Positions 43,520 to 52,077 are shown, counted from the first letter of the stretch. The stretch is 64,000 nt of DNA from Variovorax paradoxus (GCF_022009635.1 NZ_CP091716.1:5415501-5479500), one strand, 5' to 3'. Translations and numbers: made by a program. Notes: generated from the letters alone by a model not told the origin.

Positions 43520-44338
43520 TCAGGGGTGGGATGCGATCCAGGCGCGGTAGTCCGGGTGCTGGCGCAGCGTTTGGAAACAGAAGCCCTTGGCCTTGAGGCC
43601 GACGATCAGCGGCTCGAGGTTGGCCGGCGCCCACGGGTCCTTGCGCGACCAGATGCCCAGGTGCGCGAGCAGGATGTCGCCGGCGCGGATGGTGTCGAGC
43701 GCCTGCGTGAGCAGCTTCGCGTTGCTGAATTTCTCGCTCGGCAGTTCGTCGCCGAGGAAGCCGGCGGGCGCCCAGCCGACGTACTTGTAGCCGCAGCTCT
43801 CGGCGGCCGCCAGCAGCGCGGGCGAGGTCTTGCCGCCCGGCGCGCGGTACAGCGGCAGCGGCTTCTTGCCGGTGATGGCCGCCAGCCGGTCGGACGACTT
43901 GCGGATGTTGGCGCAGTACTGGGCCGCGCTCCAGGTCGATTCCTTGCCGTCCTGCGGGCCGGCCGAGGGCCGGATGCGAAAGCTCGGCGGCGTGGTGCCC
44001 TTGACGTCGGCGCGCCAGTAGGCGTGGTCGTAGGTGTGGGAGCCGAATTCGTTGCCTTCGGCCGCCCTTGCCTTCCACCAGGGCGCCCAGTGGTCGTCGA
44101 GGCTGTCGCCGTCGGTCTGGGTACGCTCGGCGGCGGCGAAGAAGGTGACGCGCACGTTCTGCCGCTTGAGCACGTCGGCCACCAGCGGGGCGATGCCCAT
44201 GTGGCCGGTGTCGAAGGTCAGGTAGACGGGCTTTTCGCAGGTGGCCGCCTGCTGCTGGGCCCAGGCGCCCGGCACCACCGTGCCGCAGGCCAGCGCCAGC
44301 AGCACGGCCGCGCTGGCGCGCCTACGTGCGTTTGCCAT
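43520..44338 (-). CDS. Exported polysaccharide deacetylase (NodB/CE4 family)
   Basis: A 272-residue protein with a signal peptide (AVLLALACGTVVPGAWAQ). The NodB domain shows YLTFDTGHMGIAPLVADVL (the catalytic Asp-Asp pair is here Asp-Thr), GSHTYDHAYW (metal His-x-x-x-His), LYRAPGGKTSPALL and DILLAHLGIW. The Asp to Thr change at the second acidic position may affect metal chemistry. It removes acetyl groups from a wall or exopolysaccharide. The start at 44338 overlaps the 3' end of the upstream propeller gene. Confidence 0.85.
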   Translation of the reverse strand: MANARRRASAAVLLALACGTVVPGAWAQQQAATCEKPVYLTFDTGHMGIAPLVADVLKRQNVRVTFFAAAERTQTDGDSLDDHWAPWWKARAAEGNEFGSHTYDHAYWRADVKGTTPPSFRIRPSAGPQDGKESTWSAAQYCANIRKSSDRLAAITGKKPLPLYRAPGGKTSPALLAAAESCGYKYVGWAPAGFLGDELPSEKFSNAKLLTQALDTIRAGDILLAHLGIWSRKDPWAPANLEPLIVGLKAKGFCFQTLRQHPDYRAWIASHP

Positions 44339-45326
44339 GGTCCAGCGTCCAGACGCCATGCGGGGAACGGCCCACATTGACCTGCCGCACGACCTTCTGG
44401 GCCACGAGGTCGACCACGGTGAGCTTCTTGGCCCAGCGCGAGGTCACGTACAGCGTCTTGCCGTCGGCCGACACGTCCATGCAGTCGGGCCCGCCGGGCA
44501 CGGCATAGCTGGCGACGACCTTGAGCGTCGTCAGGTCGATGCGGCTGATGGTGTTGGCCACGCGGTTGCTCACGAACACGGTCTTGCCGTCGCCGGCCGA
44601 GCGGAAGGCGTGGGCGCCCTTGCCGGTGGGGATCTTGCCGACCAGCTTGGGCTGCGCGCCCTCCACGTCGAACACCTGCACGCCGTCGCCACCGGTCAGG
44701 CCCACGAGCAGCGTCTTGTCGTTGTGGGTGCCGAAGATGTCGGCGGGCATCGGGCCGGTGGCGGTGCGCCACTTGACGGTCTGCGAAGGCAGGTCGACCG
44801 CGATCATCTCGTCGCTGTCCTGCATCGTCACGTAGGCGATGGTGCTGGTGTTGTCGATCCAGATGTGGCTGGGCGTCTTGCCGGTGGCGATGCGCTTGGC
44901 CAGCTTCAGGTCCTTGCCGTCCCAGCGGTAGACGTCGACGTGGTTCAGGCGGTTGCCCGCCGTGACGAACCACTTCATGTCGCGCGAGAACTGCAGCTGG
45001 TACGGATCGATGATGCCGTAGACCACGCGCTGCACCTCGGCCGTGCGGGGGTTCAGGAAGGTCAGCGAATCGCCCGCCGAATTGGCCACGATGACCGACT
45101 TCTCGTCGGGCGTCATGTAGATGTGGTGCGGCTCCTTGCCGGTGGTGATGCGCTGCTTTTCGCTCCAGTCGACCGGATTGATCACGCTGACGCTGGCGTC
45201 CAGCGAGTTGAGCACGAAGATCGGAGGGGGCTCTGCCGCAGCGGCGGCGGTGTTTACCGCCAGGGCCGTCATGCAGGAAAACAGGAAGGCCGCGATGCGG
45301 CCGTTCGGGCGGGCTGGAAGTCGCAA
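44322..45326 (-). CDS. YVTN-type beta-propeller exported protein
   Basis: About 334 residues. A signal peptide leads into repeated propeller blades of the 40-residue YVTN/YncE type (PIFVLNSLDASVSVINPVDW, PHHIYMTPDEKSVIVANSAG, TIAYVTMQDSDEMIAVDLPS, GKTLYVTSRWAKKLTVVDL). It starts at TTG 45326 because that includes the basic n-region (RLPARPNGR) before the hydrophobic core; the ATG at 45272 would cut the signal peptide. Periplasmic; ligand unknown. Confidence 0.8.
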   Translation of the reverse strand: MRLPARPNGRIAAFLFSCMTALAVNTAAAAAEPPPIFVLNSLDASVSVINPVDWSEKQRITTGKEPHHIYMTPDEKSVIVANSAGDSLTFLNPRTAEVQRVVYGIIDPYQLQFSRDMKWFVTAGNRLNHVDVYRWDGKDLKLAKRIATGKTPSHIWIDNTSTIAYVTMQDSDEMIAVDLPSQTVKWRTATGPMPADIFGTHNDKTLLVGLTGGDGVQVFDVEGAQPKLVGKIPTGKGAHAFRSAGDGKTVFVSNRVANTISRIDLTTLKVVASYAVPGGPDCMDVSADGKTLYVTSRWAKKLTVVDLVAQKVVRQVNVGRSPHGVWTLDHGKRT

Positions 45327-45420
45327 GGGAAGGTTCCGAGAGAGAGCTGGCGATCTTAACGGCCGAGCATTAAGACTGGCTGACCGGAACGCCCGTCTTT
45401 CTCCCTGCCAGCTTGGCCCG

Positions 45421-46170
45421 TTACTTCGAAAGTTTGCCGGGCTTGGCCGGCGCGCGCAGCGCCGCGACCTCTTCGGCCGTGAGCCAGCGCCACTGCCCCG
45501 GTGCCAGGTCTTCGGGCAGCGCGAGATCGCCGATGCGCGAGCGGTGCAGCCCCTCGACCCGGTTGCCGACCGCGGCCAGCATGCGCTTGACTTGGTGGTA
45601 CTTGCCCTCGGTGAGCGTGAGCCGCAGGTGCAGCGGGCTGTCGGACTCGCAGGCGGCCGCGCGCACGGGCTTCGGATCGTCGTCGAGCACCACGCCGGCA
45701 AGCAGTTTGGCGATCTGCGCCTCGTCCACCGGGTGCTTGGCCGTCACCTCGTAGACCTTGGGCACGTGGTGCTTGGGCGAGCCCATCTTGTGGATGAACT
45801 GGCCGTCGTCGGTCAAAAGCAGCAGGCCAGTGGTGTCCTGGTCGAGCCGGCCGATGGCCTGCACGCCCTGCACCGCCCCCTTGTTGGGCCGCAGGCGCAG
45901 CGGCGACGGCAGCAGCGTGTAGATGCTCGGGTAGGTCGAGGGCTTCTGCGAGCACTCTGTGCCGGCCGGCTTGTGCAGCATCAGGTAGGCCTTCTCGTGG
46001 TACGCCCACGGCGTGCCCTGGACCGTGTAGAGCAGGCCGTCGGGGTCGAGGTCGGCGAAGGGGTCGGTCACGGCCTGGCCCGCGATGGTCACGTGGCCTT
46101 GCTGGACCAGGCCCGCGCACACGCGGCGCGTGCCGAAGCCCTGGGTGTAGAGGATGTCTTGCAGGTGCAT
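45421..46170 (-). CDS. rsuA: RsuA-family 16S rRNA pseudouridine synthase
   Basis: A 249-residue protein with an N-terminal S4-like RNA-binding part (LQDILYTQGFGTRRVCAGLVQ) and an RluB/RsuA catalytic domain: catalytic Asp in AIGRLDQDTTGLLLLTDDGQF, then VYEVTAKHPVD and TEGKYHQVKRMLAAVGNRVEGLHR. It probably makes pseudouridine 516 in 16S rRNA. ATG 46170 gives the conserved N-terminus; the 12-residue upstream extension reads as non-coding. Confidence 0.88.
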   Translation of the reverse strand: MHLQDILYTQGFGTRRVCAGLVQQGHVTIAGQAVTDPFADLDPDGLLYTVQGTPWAYHEKAYLMLHKPAGTECSQKPSTYPSIYTLLPSPLRLRPNKGAVQGVQAIGRLDQDTTGLLLLTDDGQFIHKMGSPKHHVPKVYEVTAKHPVDEAQIAKLLAGVVLDDDPKPVRAAACESDSPLHLRLTLTEGKYHQVKRMLAAVGNRVEGLHRSRIGDLALPEDLAPGQWRWLTAEEVAALRAPAKPGKLSK

Positions 46171-46181
46171 GAAAAATGAAA

Positions 46182-46215
46182 AAAGCGGCCGTGCCGACAA
46201 GGGCACGACCGCCTT
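46182..46215. terminator. Terminator between ggt and rsuA genes
   Basis: AAAGCGGCCGTGCC pairs with GGCACGACCGCCTT with one mismatch. It is A-rich upstream, so on the minus strand a T-run follows. It lies 17 bp past the ggt stop. Confidence 0.75.
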
Positions 46216-46231
46216 CTAGTTTGCCGCAGTC

Positions 46232-47968
46232 TCAGTAGCCCGCTGCCAGGCCGGTGTTGCGGCGCGGATCGTTGGCGCCGTAGAAGCGGTTGTTGCCGAC
46301 CGGCTTGCCGCCCAGCGACGGCGCGCCGACGATGATGGCCGCGAGGTGGTTGGCCGGCTGCGGCACGCCCAGGTTGTGGCCCATGTCGGTCAGGATCTTG
46401 CGCGTGTCGGGGCTCAGCGCGTAGGTTTCGACGTTGGTGACGTCAGGCAGCCACTGCTGGTGGAAGCGCGGCGCATCCACTGCTTCCTGCACGTTCATGC
46501 CGTAGTCGATGGCGTTGATCATGGTCAGCATCACCGCGGTGATGATGCGGCTGCCGCCCGGCGTGCCGACCACCATCACGGGCTTGCCGTCCTTGGACAC
46601 GATGGTCGGGCTCATCGAGCTCAGCGGGCGCTTGCCCGGCTCGATCTTGTTGGCCTCGCCCTGCACCAGGCCGTAAAGGTTTGGCACGCCCACCTTCGAG
46701 GTGAAGTCGTCCATCTCGTCGTTCAGCAGCACGCCGGTCTTGGCCGCGGTGATCTTGGCGCCGAACCAGTCGTTCAGCGTGTAGGTCACCGAGACCGCAT
46801 TGCCCCACTTGTCGGCGATCGAGTAGTGGGTGGTGTTGCTGCCTTCGTGCGGCGCGACGCCGGGCTTGATGTCCTTCGAGACGCCGGCCTTCTTCGGGTC
46901 GATGACCGCGCGGATCTTCTCGGCGTAGCCCTTGTCGAGCAGGCGGTCGAGCGGGTTCTTCACGAAGTCCGGGTCGCCCAGGTAGCTGTTGCGGTCCACG
47001 TAGGCGTGGCGCATGGCTTCGATCTGGTAGTGCACGGCCTGCGCCGAGTGGTAGCCCAGGTCCTTGAGCGGATAGCCCTCGAGGATGTTGAGCATTTCGC
47101 AGATGATCACGCCGCCAGAACTGGGCGGGGGCGCCGACACGACGCGGTAGCCGCGGTAGTCGCACTCCACCGGCGCGAGCTCGCGCGTCTTGTACTGGTC
47201 GAGGTCGGCCTGCGTGATCAGGCCCTTGCCGCCCTGGCTGGACGCCACGATGGCATTGCCGACCCAGCCCTTGTAGAAGCCGTCGGTGCCCTTGGCGCTG
47301 ATCTCGCGCAGGGTCTTGGCCAGGTCCTTCTGCACCAGCTTGTCGCCCACCTTGTAGGGCTCGCCCTTGTTCAGGAAGATGGCGGCCGAGGCCGGGTCTT
47401 CCTTGAAGTCGGCCGTGGCGGTGCCGAGCAGGTCGATGTCGCCCTGCTCCAGCGCGAAGCCCCTGTCGGCCAGCTGGATCGACGGGGCGAGCAGCTCGCC
47501 ACGCTTCATGGTGCCGTACTTCTCGCGTGCGTACTCCATGCCCGAGACGCTGCCCGGCACGCCCACGGCGAGGTGGCCCTTGGTGCTCAGGCCCTTGATG
47601 ACGTTGCCGTCCTTGTCGAGGTACATGTTGGCCGTGGCGGCCAGCGGCGCCTTCTCGCGGAAGTCGAGGAAAGTCTTGCGGCCGTCGGCCAGCTGGATGG
47701 TCATGAAACCGCCGCCGCCGAGGTTTCCCGCTGCGGGGTACACCACCGCCAGTGCGTAGCCCACGGCCACCGCCGCGTCGACGGCATTGCCGCCGCGCTT
47801 GAGCACATCGACGCCGACCTTGCTGGCCAGGTGCTGCGCACTCACGACCATGCCGTTCTCGGCCGCGACGGGCGCCACCGATGCGGCATTCGATGCGCCG
47901 GCAGCCGCCAGTGCGAGCACCGCCGTGACGGCGGCGCGCAGCCTTGGGGTCCAGTGGATCTGTTGCAT
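46232..47968 (-). CDS. ggt: Gamma-glutamyltransferase
   Basis: A 578-residue N-terminal-nucleophile hydrolase: signal peptide; large-subunit features GGNAVDAAVAVGYALAVVYP and NLGGGGFMTIQLADGRKTF; autoprocessing site/nucleophile Thr in HEGSNTTHYSIADKWGNAVS; and small-subunit GKRPLSSMSPTIV and GTPGGSRII. It hydrolyses or transfers gamma-glutamyl groups from glutathione in the periplasm. It could supply glutamyl compounds or pyroglutamate precursors to the lactam cluster, though no shared operator was found before it. Confidence 0.95.
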   Translation of the reverse strand: MQQIHWTPRLRAAVTAVLALAAAGASNAASVAPVAAENGMVVSAQHLASKVGVDVLKRGGNAVDAAVAVGYALAVVYPAAGNLGGGGFMTIQLADGRKTFLDFREKAPLAATANMYLDKDGNVIKGLSTKGHLAVGVPGSVSGMEYAREKYGTMKRGELLAPSIQLADRGFALEQGDIDLLGTATADFKEDPASAAIFLNKGEPYKVGDKLVQKDLAKTLREISAKGTDGFYKGWVGNAIVASSQGGKGLITQADLDQYKTRELAPVECDYRGYRVVSAPPPSSGGVIICEMLNILEGYPLKDLGYHSAQAVHYQIEAMRHAYVDRNSYLGDPDFVKNPLDRLLDKGYAEKIRAVIDPKKAGVSKDIKPGVAPHEGSNTTHYSIADKWGNAVSVTYTLNDWFGAKITAAKTGVLLNDEMDDFTSKVGVPNLYGLVQGEANKIEPGKRPLSSMSPTIVSKDGKPVMVVGTPGGSRIITAVMLTMINAIDYGMNVQEAVDAPRFHQQWLPDVTNVETYALSPDTRKILTDMGHNLGVPQPANHLAAIIVGAPSLGGKPVGNNRFYGANDPRRNTGLAAGY

Positions 47969-48020
47969 GTGAGAGTCTCCTTTGTAGGCGTGGTGTTGAA
48001 GGAAAACGGAGGTGTCCGGG

Positions 48021-49622
48021 TCAGCTCGTGAGCAGCGCCTTGCGCCGCAACGTGTCGAGCGCGAGCGCGACCTGCTGGCGCGCGAACGCCCTGACCGCGG
48101 ACGGATCGGTCAGCGGCTTGTCGTTCTGGACGAAGCGAAGGCGGTCGCTGCGCACCTCGGCCTCGAGATGCTCGGCGAGCGCGTCGTGCGAGTTCGTGCC
48201 GTCGAGCAGCGGCAGCAGGCTGCGTTCGAGCAGCGTGAGCACCACGGGCTCATGCCACTGGTTGCAGGCATTGGCGTTCGCGCCTGCCGCCGGCGCCAGG
48301 CCGGGCGCGCTTCGCACGGCGGGCAATGCCCTCGGCAGGCCGGACACCGACGCCGCGGCGGGCACCGGCGTGCGGCGAAAGCGCAGCGCACCGAGGATCA
48401 GCAGTTCCTCGAGCATCGACATGACCGCATGGTCGACCGCGGCGGGCGGCTGGCCGACGAGCCGGGCTACGCCCGCAATCAAGGCATCCACGGGCATCGA
48501 TGCCGGATAGGCCGCCTCGAGCAGCCGTGCCACTGCCTTGTGAACGGGCAGCCGCAGCGTGACGGTCAGGCCGCGGATCGCGTTGCAAGGCTGCTCGCGG
48601 GCATCGAGCGTGAATTCGCCGCCGCCTTGGGCGGCGAACAGGCCGGCGACCTCGAGGGCACGGATGCGCGCGGGGTCCAGCCGGTAGCGGATGTCCCCGG
48701 CACGCGCCTGCCCCACCAGCAGGGTCTGCCTGAACGTGCGGTTGACCAGGAAATCGAGGTACTGCTCCATCAGCACCTGGCTGCCGCCGCATTCGCGCAG
48801 CAGCGGCTCGCGCACCTTCTCGCCGTAGTTCTGCACGAACATGGTCGAGGGCTCGGCGTCGCACAGGTAGGCCAGCCCGCGGGCCTCGGCCCGTGCGACG
48901 AATTCCTTGAAGTAGCACGGTGCGTTGCAGGGCTCCAGGAACTCGTGCAGCAGGTAGGAGCTGTTGGCGCTGCGCACGATCGGCATCGTTTCTTCGAGCG
49001 TCTTCTTGAGCACGCTGTCGGCTCGGGCCGATTCTTCGAGGAATTCGAGCATGCCGCGTGCATAGGCGAGCTTTTCGTCGGGCGTGTCGCGCGGGCCGCC
49101 GCGCAGGATCATGGCATCGCGCACGATCTCGCGGGCCTTCCAGCCGGGGTACACGTTGTAGCTGACGTAGGCCACGCCATTGGGCGCCAGGTTCTCGGCG
49201 CAGATGCGCAGGATCGCGTCCTGCACCGGGCCCGGCACCCAGCTGTAGACGCCGTGGCAGACGATGTAGTCGAACTGGCCGAACGAGGCGTCGATTTCCG
49301 CGATGTCGAAGGCCTTGAGCTCGATGTTCGACAGCCCCGCCTGCGCGATGGCCGCCGCGCCCTGCGCCACCTGCACGGAAGACAGGTCGAGGCCGACCGC
49401 ACGCGCGCCCGGATGGCGCGCAGCAAAAGGAATCAGGTTGCCGCCGGCGGCGCAGCCGAGTTCGAGCACGCGGGCTTCAGCGGGCGCAGGGGTGTCGAGC
49501 CCGAACAGGAACGCCAGCGCTTCCAGGTGCTCCATGGCCGACTGGGGGAACGGGTGCGATTCGTAGGGCACCGCGTCGTAATAGCGGGTCAGCGTGGAGG
49601 TCAGGGAATCCGGCACGAGCAT
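48021..49622 (-). CDS. PKMT-type SAM-dependent methyltransferase
   Basis: A 533-residue protein. The N-terminal class I methyltransferase domain has YYDAVPYESHPFPQSAMEHL, a SAM motif VLELGCAAGGNLIPFAARHP, VGLDLSSVQVAQGAAAI and FDYIVCHGVYSWVP. A middle methyltransferase-regulatory domain (PF10119-like; LLHEFLEPCNAPCYFKEF, LAYLCDAEPSTMF) and a C-terminal winged-helix-like region follow. This architecture is that of bacterial protein-lysine methyltransferases known from Rickettsia outer-membrane protein methylation. The target here is unknown. ATG 49622 is the conserved start. Confidence 0.83.
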   Translation of the reverse strand: MLVPDSLTSTLTRYYDAVPYESHPFPQSAMEHLEALAFLFGLDTPAPAEARVLELGCAAGGNLIPFAARHPGARAVGLDLSSVQVAQGAAAIAQAGLSNIELKAFDIAEIDASFGQFDYIVCHGVYSWVPGPVQDAILRICAENLAPNGVAYVSYNVYPGWKAREIVRDAMILRGGPRDTPDEKLAYARGMLEFLEESARADSVLKKTLEETMPIVRSANSSYLLHEFLEPCNAPCYFKEFVARAEARGLAYLCDAEPSTMFVQNYGEKVREPLLRECGGSQVLMEQYLDFLVNRTFRQTLLVGQARAGDIRYRLDPARIRALEVAGLFAAQGGGEFTLDAREQPCNAIRGLTVTLRLPVHKAVARLLEAAYPASMPVDALIAGVARLVGQPPAAVDHAVMSMLEELLILGALRFRRTPVPAAASVSGLPRALPAVRSAPGLAPAAGANANACNQWHEPVVLTLLERSLLPLLDGTNSHDALAEHLEAEVRSDRLRFVQNDKPLTDPSAVRAFARQQVALALDTLRRKALLTS

Positions 49623-49676
49623 TCTTGTGATGTAGCAGCGGCCGACGACTATAGCCCCGGGCACAGGCAAAAAAAA

Positions 49677-49694
49677 CCCAGCCGGAGGGCTGGG
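49677..49694 (-). terminator. Minus-strand terminator upstream of the methyltransferase gene
   Basis: On the minus strand CCCAGCC, loop CTCC, GGCTGGG are followed by TTTTTTTT. It would end a transcript coming from the right, but no minus-strand gene lies within 700 bp, which raises the possibility of a small RNA (see findings). Confidence 0.75.
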
Positions 49695-49827
49695 CGTGAA
49701 AAAGCCTATCTGCTGGCAATGCATCAAGGCCCCCGCGCAGGTTGACCGGCGGGGGACGGTTTACCCGTCAAGGAGAAAGTGGGGACCGGCGCATGCAGGC
49801 GGCGATCTGGAGAGTGGTGGGCACGTT

Positions 49828-49872
49828 TTGCACGCTCGCAGTTTACTGTATATTTGTACAGCACTTCAACAA
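49828..49872. promoter_or_regulatory. LexA box with overlapping divergent promoters
   Basis: CTGT-N8-ACAG is perfect at 49846-49861 (CTGTATATTTGTACAG). Plus strand: -35 TTGCAC (49828-49833) and a -10 within 49849-49856. Minus strand: -35 TTGTTG (49872-49867), 16 bp, -10 TACAGT (49850-49845). LexA bound here would block both. Confidence 0.75.
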
Positions 49873-49883
49873 GGATGCCGACC

Positions 49884-50159
49884 ATGCCAGAGCCCGAAGC
49901 AAGCACCGCCCCTTCCAACCACGCCCTCACCGAGGCACTGGCATGGATCTCCAAGTTCGCGCATGCGTGGAAAGCCATCGAGCCGGCACCGGGAAGCCTC
50001 AGCATCGACGGCTTCATCATCTGGGGACCGGTGCTCTATGAAAAGCACAAGGGCGAAGACCCGGTGCAACTGGCGCGGCAGTTGTTCGGCCGCTCCGGGG
50101 ACTATTCCAGATACCTCTATCCCGGTCGCAACATGGGCTCAGGCGTCGCCGGGTCTTAG
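49884..50159 (+). CDS. SOS-controlled small protein of unknown function
   Basis: A 91-residue soluble protein: MPEPEASTAPSNHALTEALA, a helix WISKFAHAWKAIEPA, then SLSIDGFIIWGPVLYEKHKG and a C-terminal QLARQLFGRSGDYSRYLYPG. AAGGA at 49871-49875 is the ribosome site for ATG 49884 (ATG 49875 is the alternative). A perfect LexA box lies 23 bp upstream. No domain is recognised. It is not like SulA, UmuD, ImuA or a known toxin. Confidence 0.7.
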   Translation: MPEPEASTAPSNHALTEALAWISKFAHAWKAIEPAPGSLSIDGFIIWGPVLYEKHKGEDPVQLARQLFGRSGDYSRYLYPGRNMGSGVAGS

Positions 50160-50168
50160 AATGACCCG

Positions 50169-50372
50169 ATGAATTGGCGCACACTGCTTCCGCTTGCCTT
50201 GGTCCTCGCCGGCTGCTCGACACCCCCCAACGAGGTCATGCAGGTGCGCCCCGGCGTGCTGCGTGCCATGACCTATGTCCAGGCATCGGACTACTGCGAC
50301 GTCAAGGGACAGTCGCCACGCTGGCTGGGCAAGGCCCCTGCTGAACAGGGCGTTCTGTTCGAGTGCAACTGA
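50169..50372 (+). CDS. Small lipoprotein
   Basis: A 67-residue protein with lipobox LAGC (about residues 13-16) and short conserved-looking mature sequence TPPNEVMQVRPGVLRAMTYV...YCDVKGQSPRWLGKAP ending in Cys-Asn. The mature part has two Cys that could pair. It follows the SOS-linked gene by 9 bp and may share its promoter. Envelope-located; unknown role. Confidence 0.65.
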   Translation: MNWRTLLPLALVLAGCSTPPNEVMQVRPGVLRAMTYVQASDYCDVKGQSPRWLGKAPAEQGVLFECN

Positions 50373-50405
50373 GGGCTTTCGCCGATCGGTTCCGCGCCAT
50401 CTGGT

Positions 50406-50525
50406 TCATTCGCCGAACCAGAACATCAGCCAGCCCCCGATCGCGGCAAGCATCGCGGTAAGGGCTGCAATATCGAACTGGCGAGCGAACGCCAGCGAAC
50501 GCAAACGACGAGTGCTGTTCGACAT
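50406..50525 (-). CDS. Small single-span membrane protein
   Basis: A 39-residue frame with an Arg-rich N-terminus (MSNSTRRLRSLAFARQ), then a hydrophobic helix (IAALTAMLAAIGGWLMFWFG). The positive-inside pattern and a GAGGACC sequence 9-15 bp upstream support it. It is short and unsupported by homology. Confidence 0.45.
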   Translation of the reverse strand: MSNSTRRLRSLAFARQFDIAALTAMLAAIGGWLMFWFGE

Positions 50526-50652
50526 TCATCAAGGTCCTCGTTTCACGGACACTCCCCTCGCAAGAGATTGCGCCATGGGGAGCCGTCCGTCAATCCGAAG
50601 ATAGTTTGCGCTCGTGCGAAGAATGGCCCGGGTATTCCCAGGGGTCGGCGCT

Positions 50653-51093
50653 TCAGTCGGCCTGCAGGCGCTCCGCTACCTCATGCCTGCCGAACTCGCG
50701 CACGGAGGCCAGGCGCTCCAACTGAGCCGCCCGCGGCCGTGCCTTGCCTTGCTCCCAGTGGTAGATCGTCTGGCCCGACACCCCGACGAGCTTGCCGTAT
50801 GAGGCAGCAGACAGCCCCAGCTTGCTGCGATGCGACGCCAGGCGGCTTGGGCTGAAGCGCCGCTTGGGGCCCGCTTCGGCAGTCTCTTCTGCATCGCGAA
50901 CCGCGGCGCGCCGGCCGGAACCATTGGCAACGTTGCGCAGTTCCTTTTCCAAGGCACTCACCTGGCGACGCAAGGCAGCGATCGATGCCCTGTGGTGGAG
51001 GGAGGCCTTCTTCAGCGTCTCGATCTCCGCTCGAACCTCTTTGCGGGCCACGCGCGAGATTTCGGCTTTAAGGATGGATGCAATGTTTGGCAT
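50653..51093 (-). CDS. XRE-type helix-turn-helix protein with coiled-coil N-terminus
   Basis: A 146-residue protein with an N-terminal charged coiled coil (residues ~5-65: ISRVARKEVRAEIETLKKAS, IAALRRQVSALEKELRN), then a basic linker and an XRE/Cro-type helix-turn-helix (RLASHRSKLGLSAASYGKLV, VSGQTIYHWEQGKARP). Probably a DNA-binding regulator acting as an oligomer. ATG 51093 is taken as the start; the longer frame reads as non-coding. Confidence 0.75.
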   Translation of the reverse strand: MPNIASILKAEISRVARKEVRAEIETLKKASLHHRASIAALRRQVSALEKELRNVANGSGRRAAVRDAEETAEAGPKRRFSPSRLASHRSKLGLSAASYGKLVGVSGQTIYHWEQGKARPRAAQLERLASVREFGRHEVAERLQAD

Positions 51094-51136
51094 AGCGCGA
51101 TTGTGCCTAGCTCGAGTACATGATGAAGAACAGACG

Positions 51137-51580
51137 CTAACCCAGGTCCGAACGCTTGCAATCGAAGACCACGTTCGACTCGACACCCCGCAGTGCAGGC
51201 ACCTTGCCAGCAAAGCTCACGTTGGCGGCAATCAAACGCCACTCACCGGCCTTGAACAGCTTGAAGAGATGCGTGACTTCGGCCCCGACAGCCGGACTGG
51301 CGTTGAAGACATAGACAGGCTCGCCGGATTGGGTCTCGTCCATGTTCAGGAGCTCGGCCCTCATCTTGCCCATGGTCTCCGTGTCTTTTGTCCTTGAGCG
51401 CACGATGTCCATGTTGACGGTGCGAGAGTGCTCGTCGATGGCGATCCTGCGGATCCAGTGGGCAGGCGCGGAAGCCGAGGAAGGGGTTGGAACGCATGTG
51501 ATGGTTCCCGCTGCGCATGCGCCTGCGGCGGTGAGCAAAAGCGCCTGAAAGGCGAGCCGGCCAGGTTTGAGGGTCATCAT
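51137..51580 (-). CDS. Exported protein of unknown function
   Basis: A 147-residue protein with a signal peptide (FQALLLTAAGACAAG). The mature part is beta-rich (RRIAIDEHSRTVNMDIVRS, EPVYVFNASPAVGAEVTHLF, WRLIAANVSFAGKV, VVFDCKRSDLG) with two Cys. The pattern resembles small periplasmic surface/adhesin-E-like proteins, by eye only. It lies 43 bp upstream of the XRE gene on the same strand. Confidence 0.6.
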   Translation of the reverse strand: MMTLKPGRLAFQALLLTAAGACAAGTITCVPTPSSASAPAHWIRRIAIDEHSRTVNMDIVRSRTKDTETMGKMRAELLNMDETQSGEPVYVFNASPAVGAEVTHLFKLFKAGEWRLIAANVSFAGKVPALRGVESNVVFDCKRSDLG

Positions 51581-51658
51581 CCTTGTTCGGCCTGCATCAA
51601 GAGACCGCGAGTTGGCATCGGGCCGACTCTACCTCTGCCGCGGCACGCACGAGGCACT

Positions 51659-51931
51659 TCAGGCATCGCTTCTGCCGTTGCCACCCCGCTTCGCGGCCCA
51701 TTCGATGGCCATGGCTTTCGCACGCTCGAGCGCTTCGGGCACGCTGCTCCCTGCGGTCGGGTCGATCTTGAGCATGCGGATGTCATTGCTCGGCGGAGCC
51801 CTGTAGCGGAGCACGGCCTGGAAAGACCCGGAAGGAAGTTTTTCCGCACTGCACAGGAAGCTCCACCCCGCATGCGGAAATTCAACCATTTCATCCATGG
51901 CAACCACCGCGAGCGAAGGCTTGCCGGCCAT
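51659..51931 (-). CDS. Small hypothetical protein
   Basis: A 90-residue soluble protein: MAGKPSLAVVAMDEMVEFPH, WSFLCSAEKLPSGSFQAVLRY, then a helix ALERAKAMAIEWAAKRGGN. Composition and strand/helix pattern look coding. No family recognised. It is next to the exported protein in a patch of small unknown genes. Confidence 0.55.
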   Translation of the reverse strand: MAGKPSLAVVAMDEMVEFPHAGWSFLCSAEKLPSGSFQAVLRYRAPPSNDIRMLKIDPTAGSSVPEALERAKAMAIEWAAKRGGNGRSDA

Positions 51932-52077
51932 GGGGCGCGTTGTCGAAGTTCTTGGCGCGTTGCATTCTGATCCCCTTGTCTTTGGTCAAGCCAAGCTACA
52001 GCGCGCACCATACCGTGCGATGTAGGAGACAGCCGCCGCAAGCGCAGGCATGTGGCTCGCTCTCGCCACAATGAAAA

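Noticed and set aside
49724..50020. Minus-strand frame across the LexA box region
   Set aside because: It overlaps the better-supported SOS-linked gene, has no ribosome site, and its C-terminal part is mostly Pro/Arg-rich shadow sequence.
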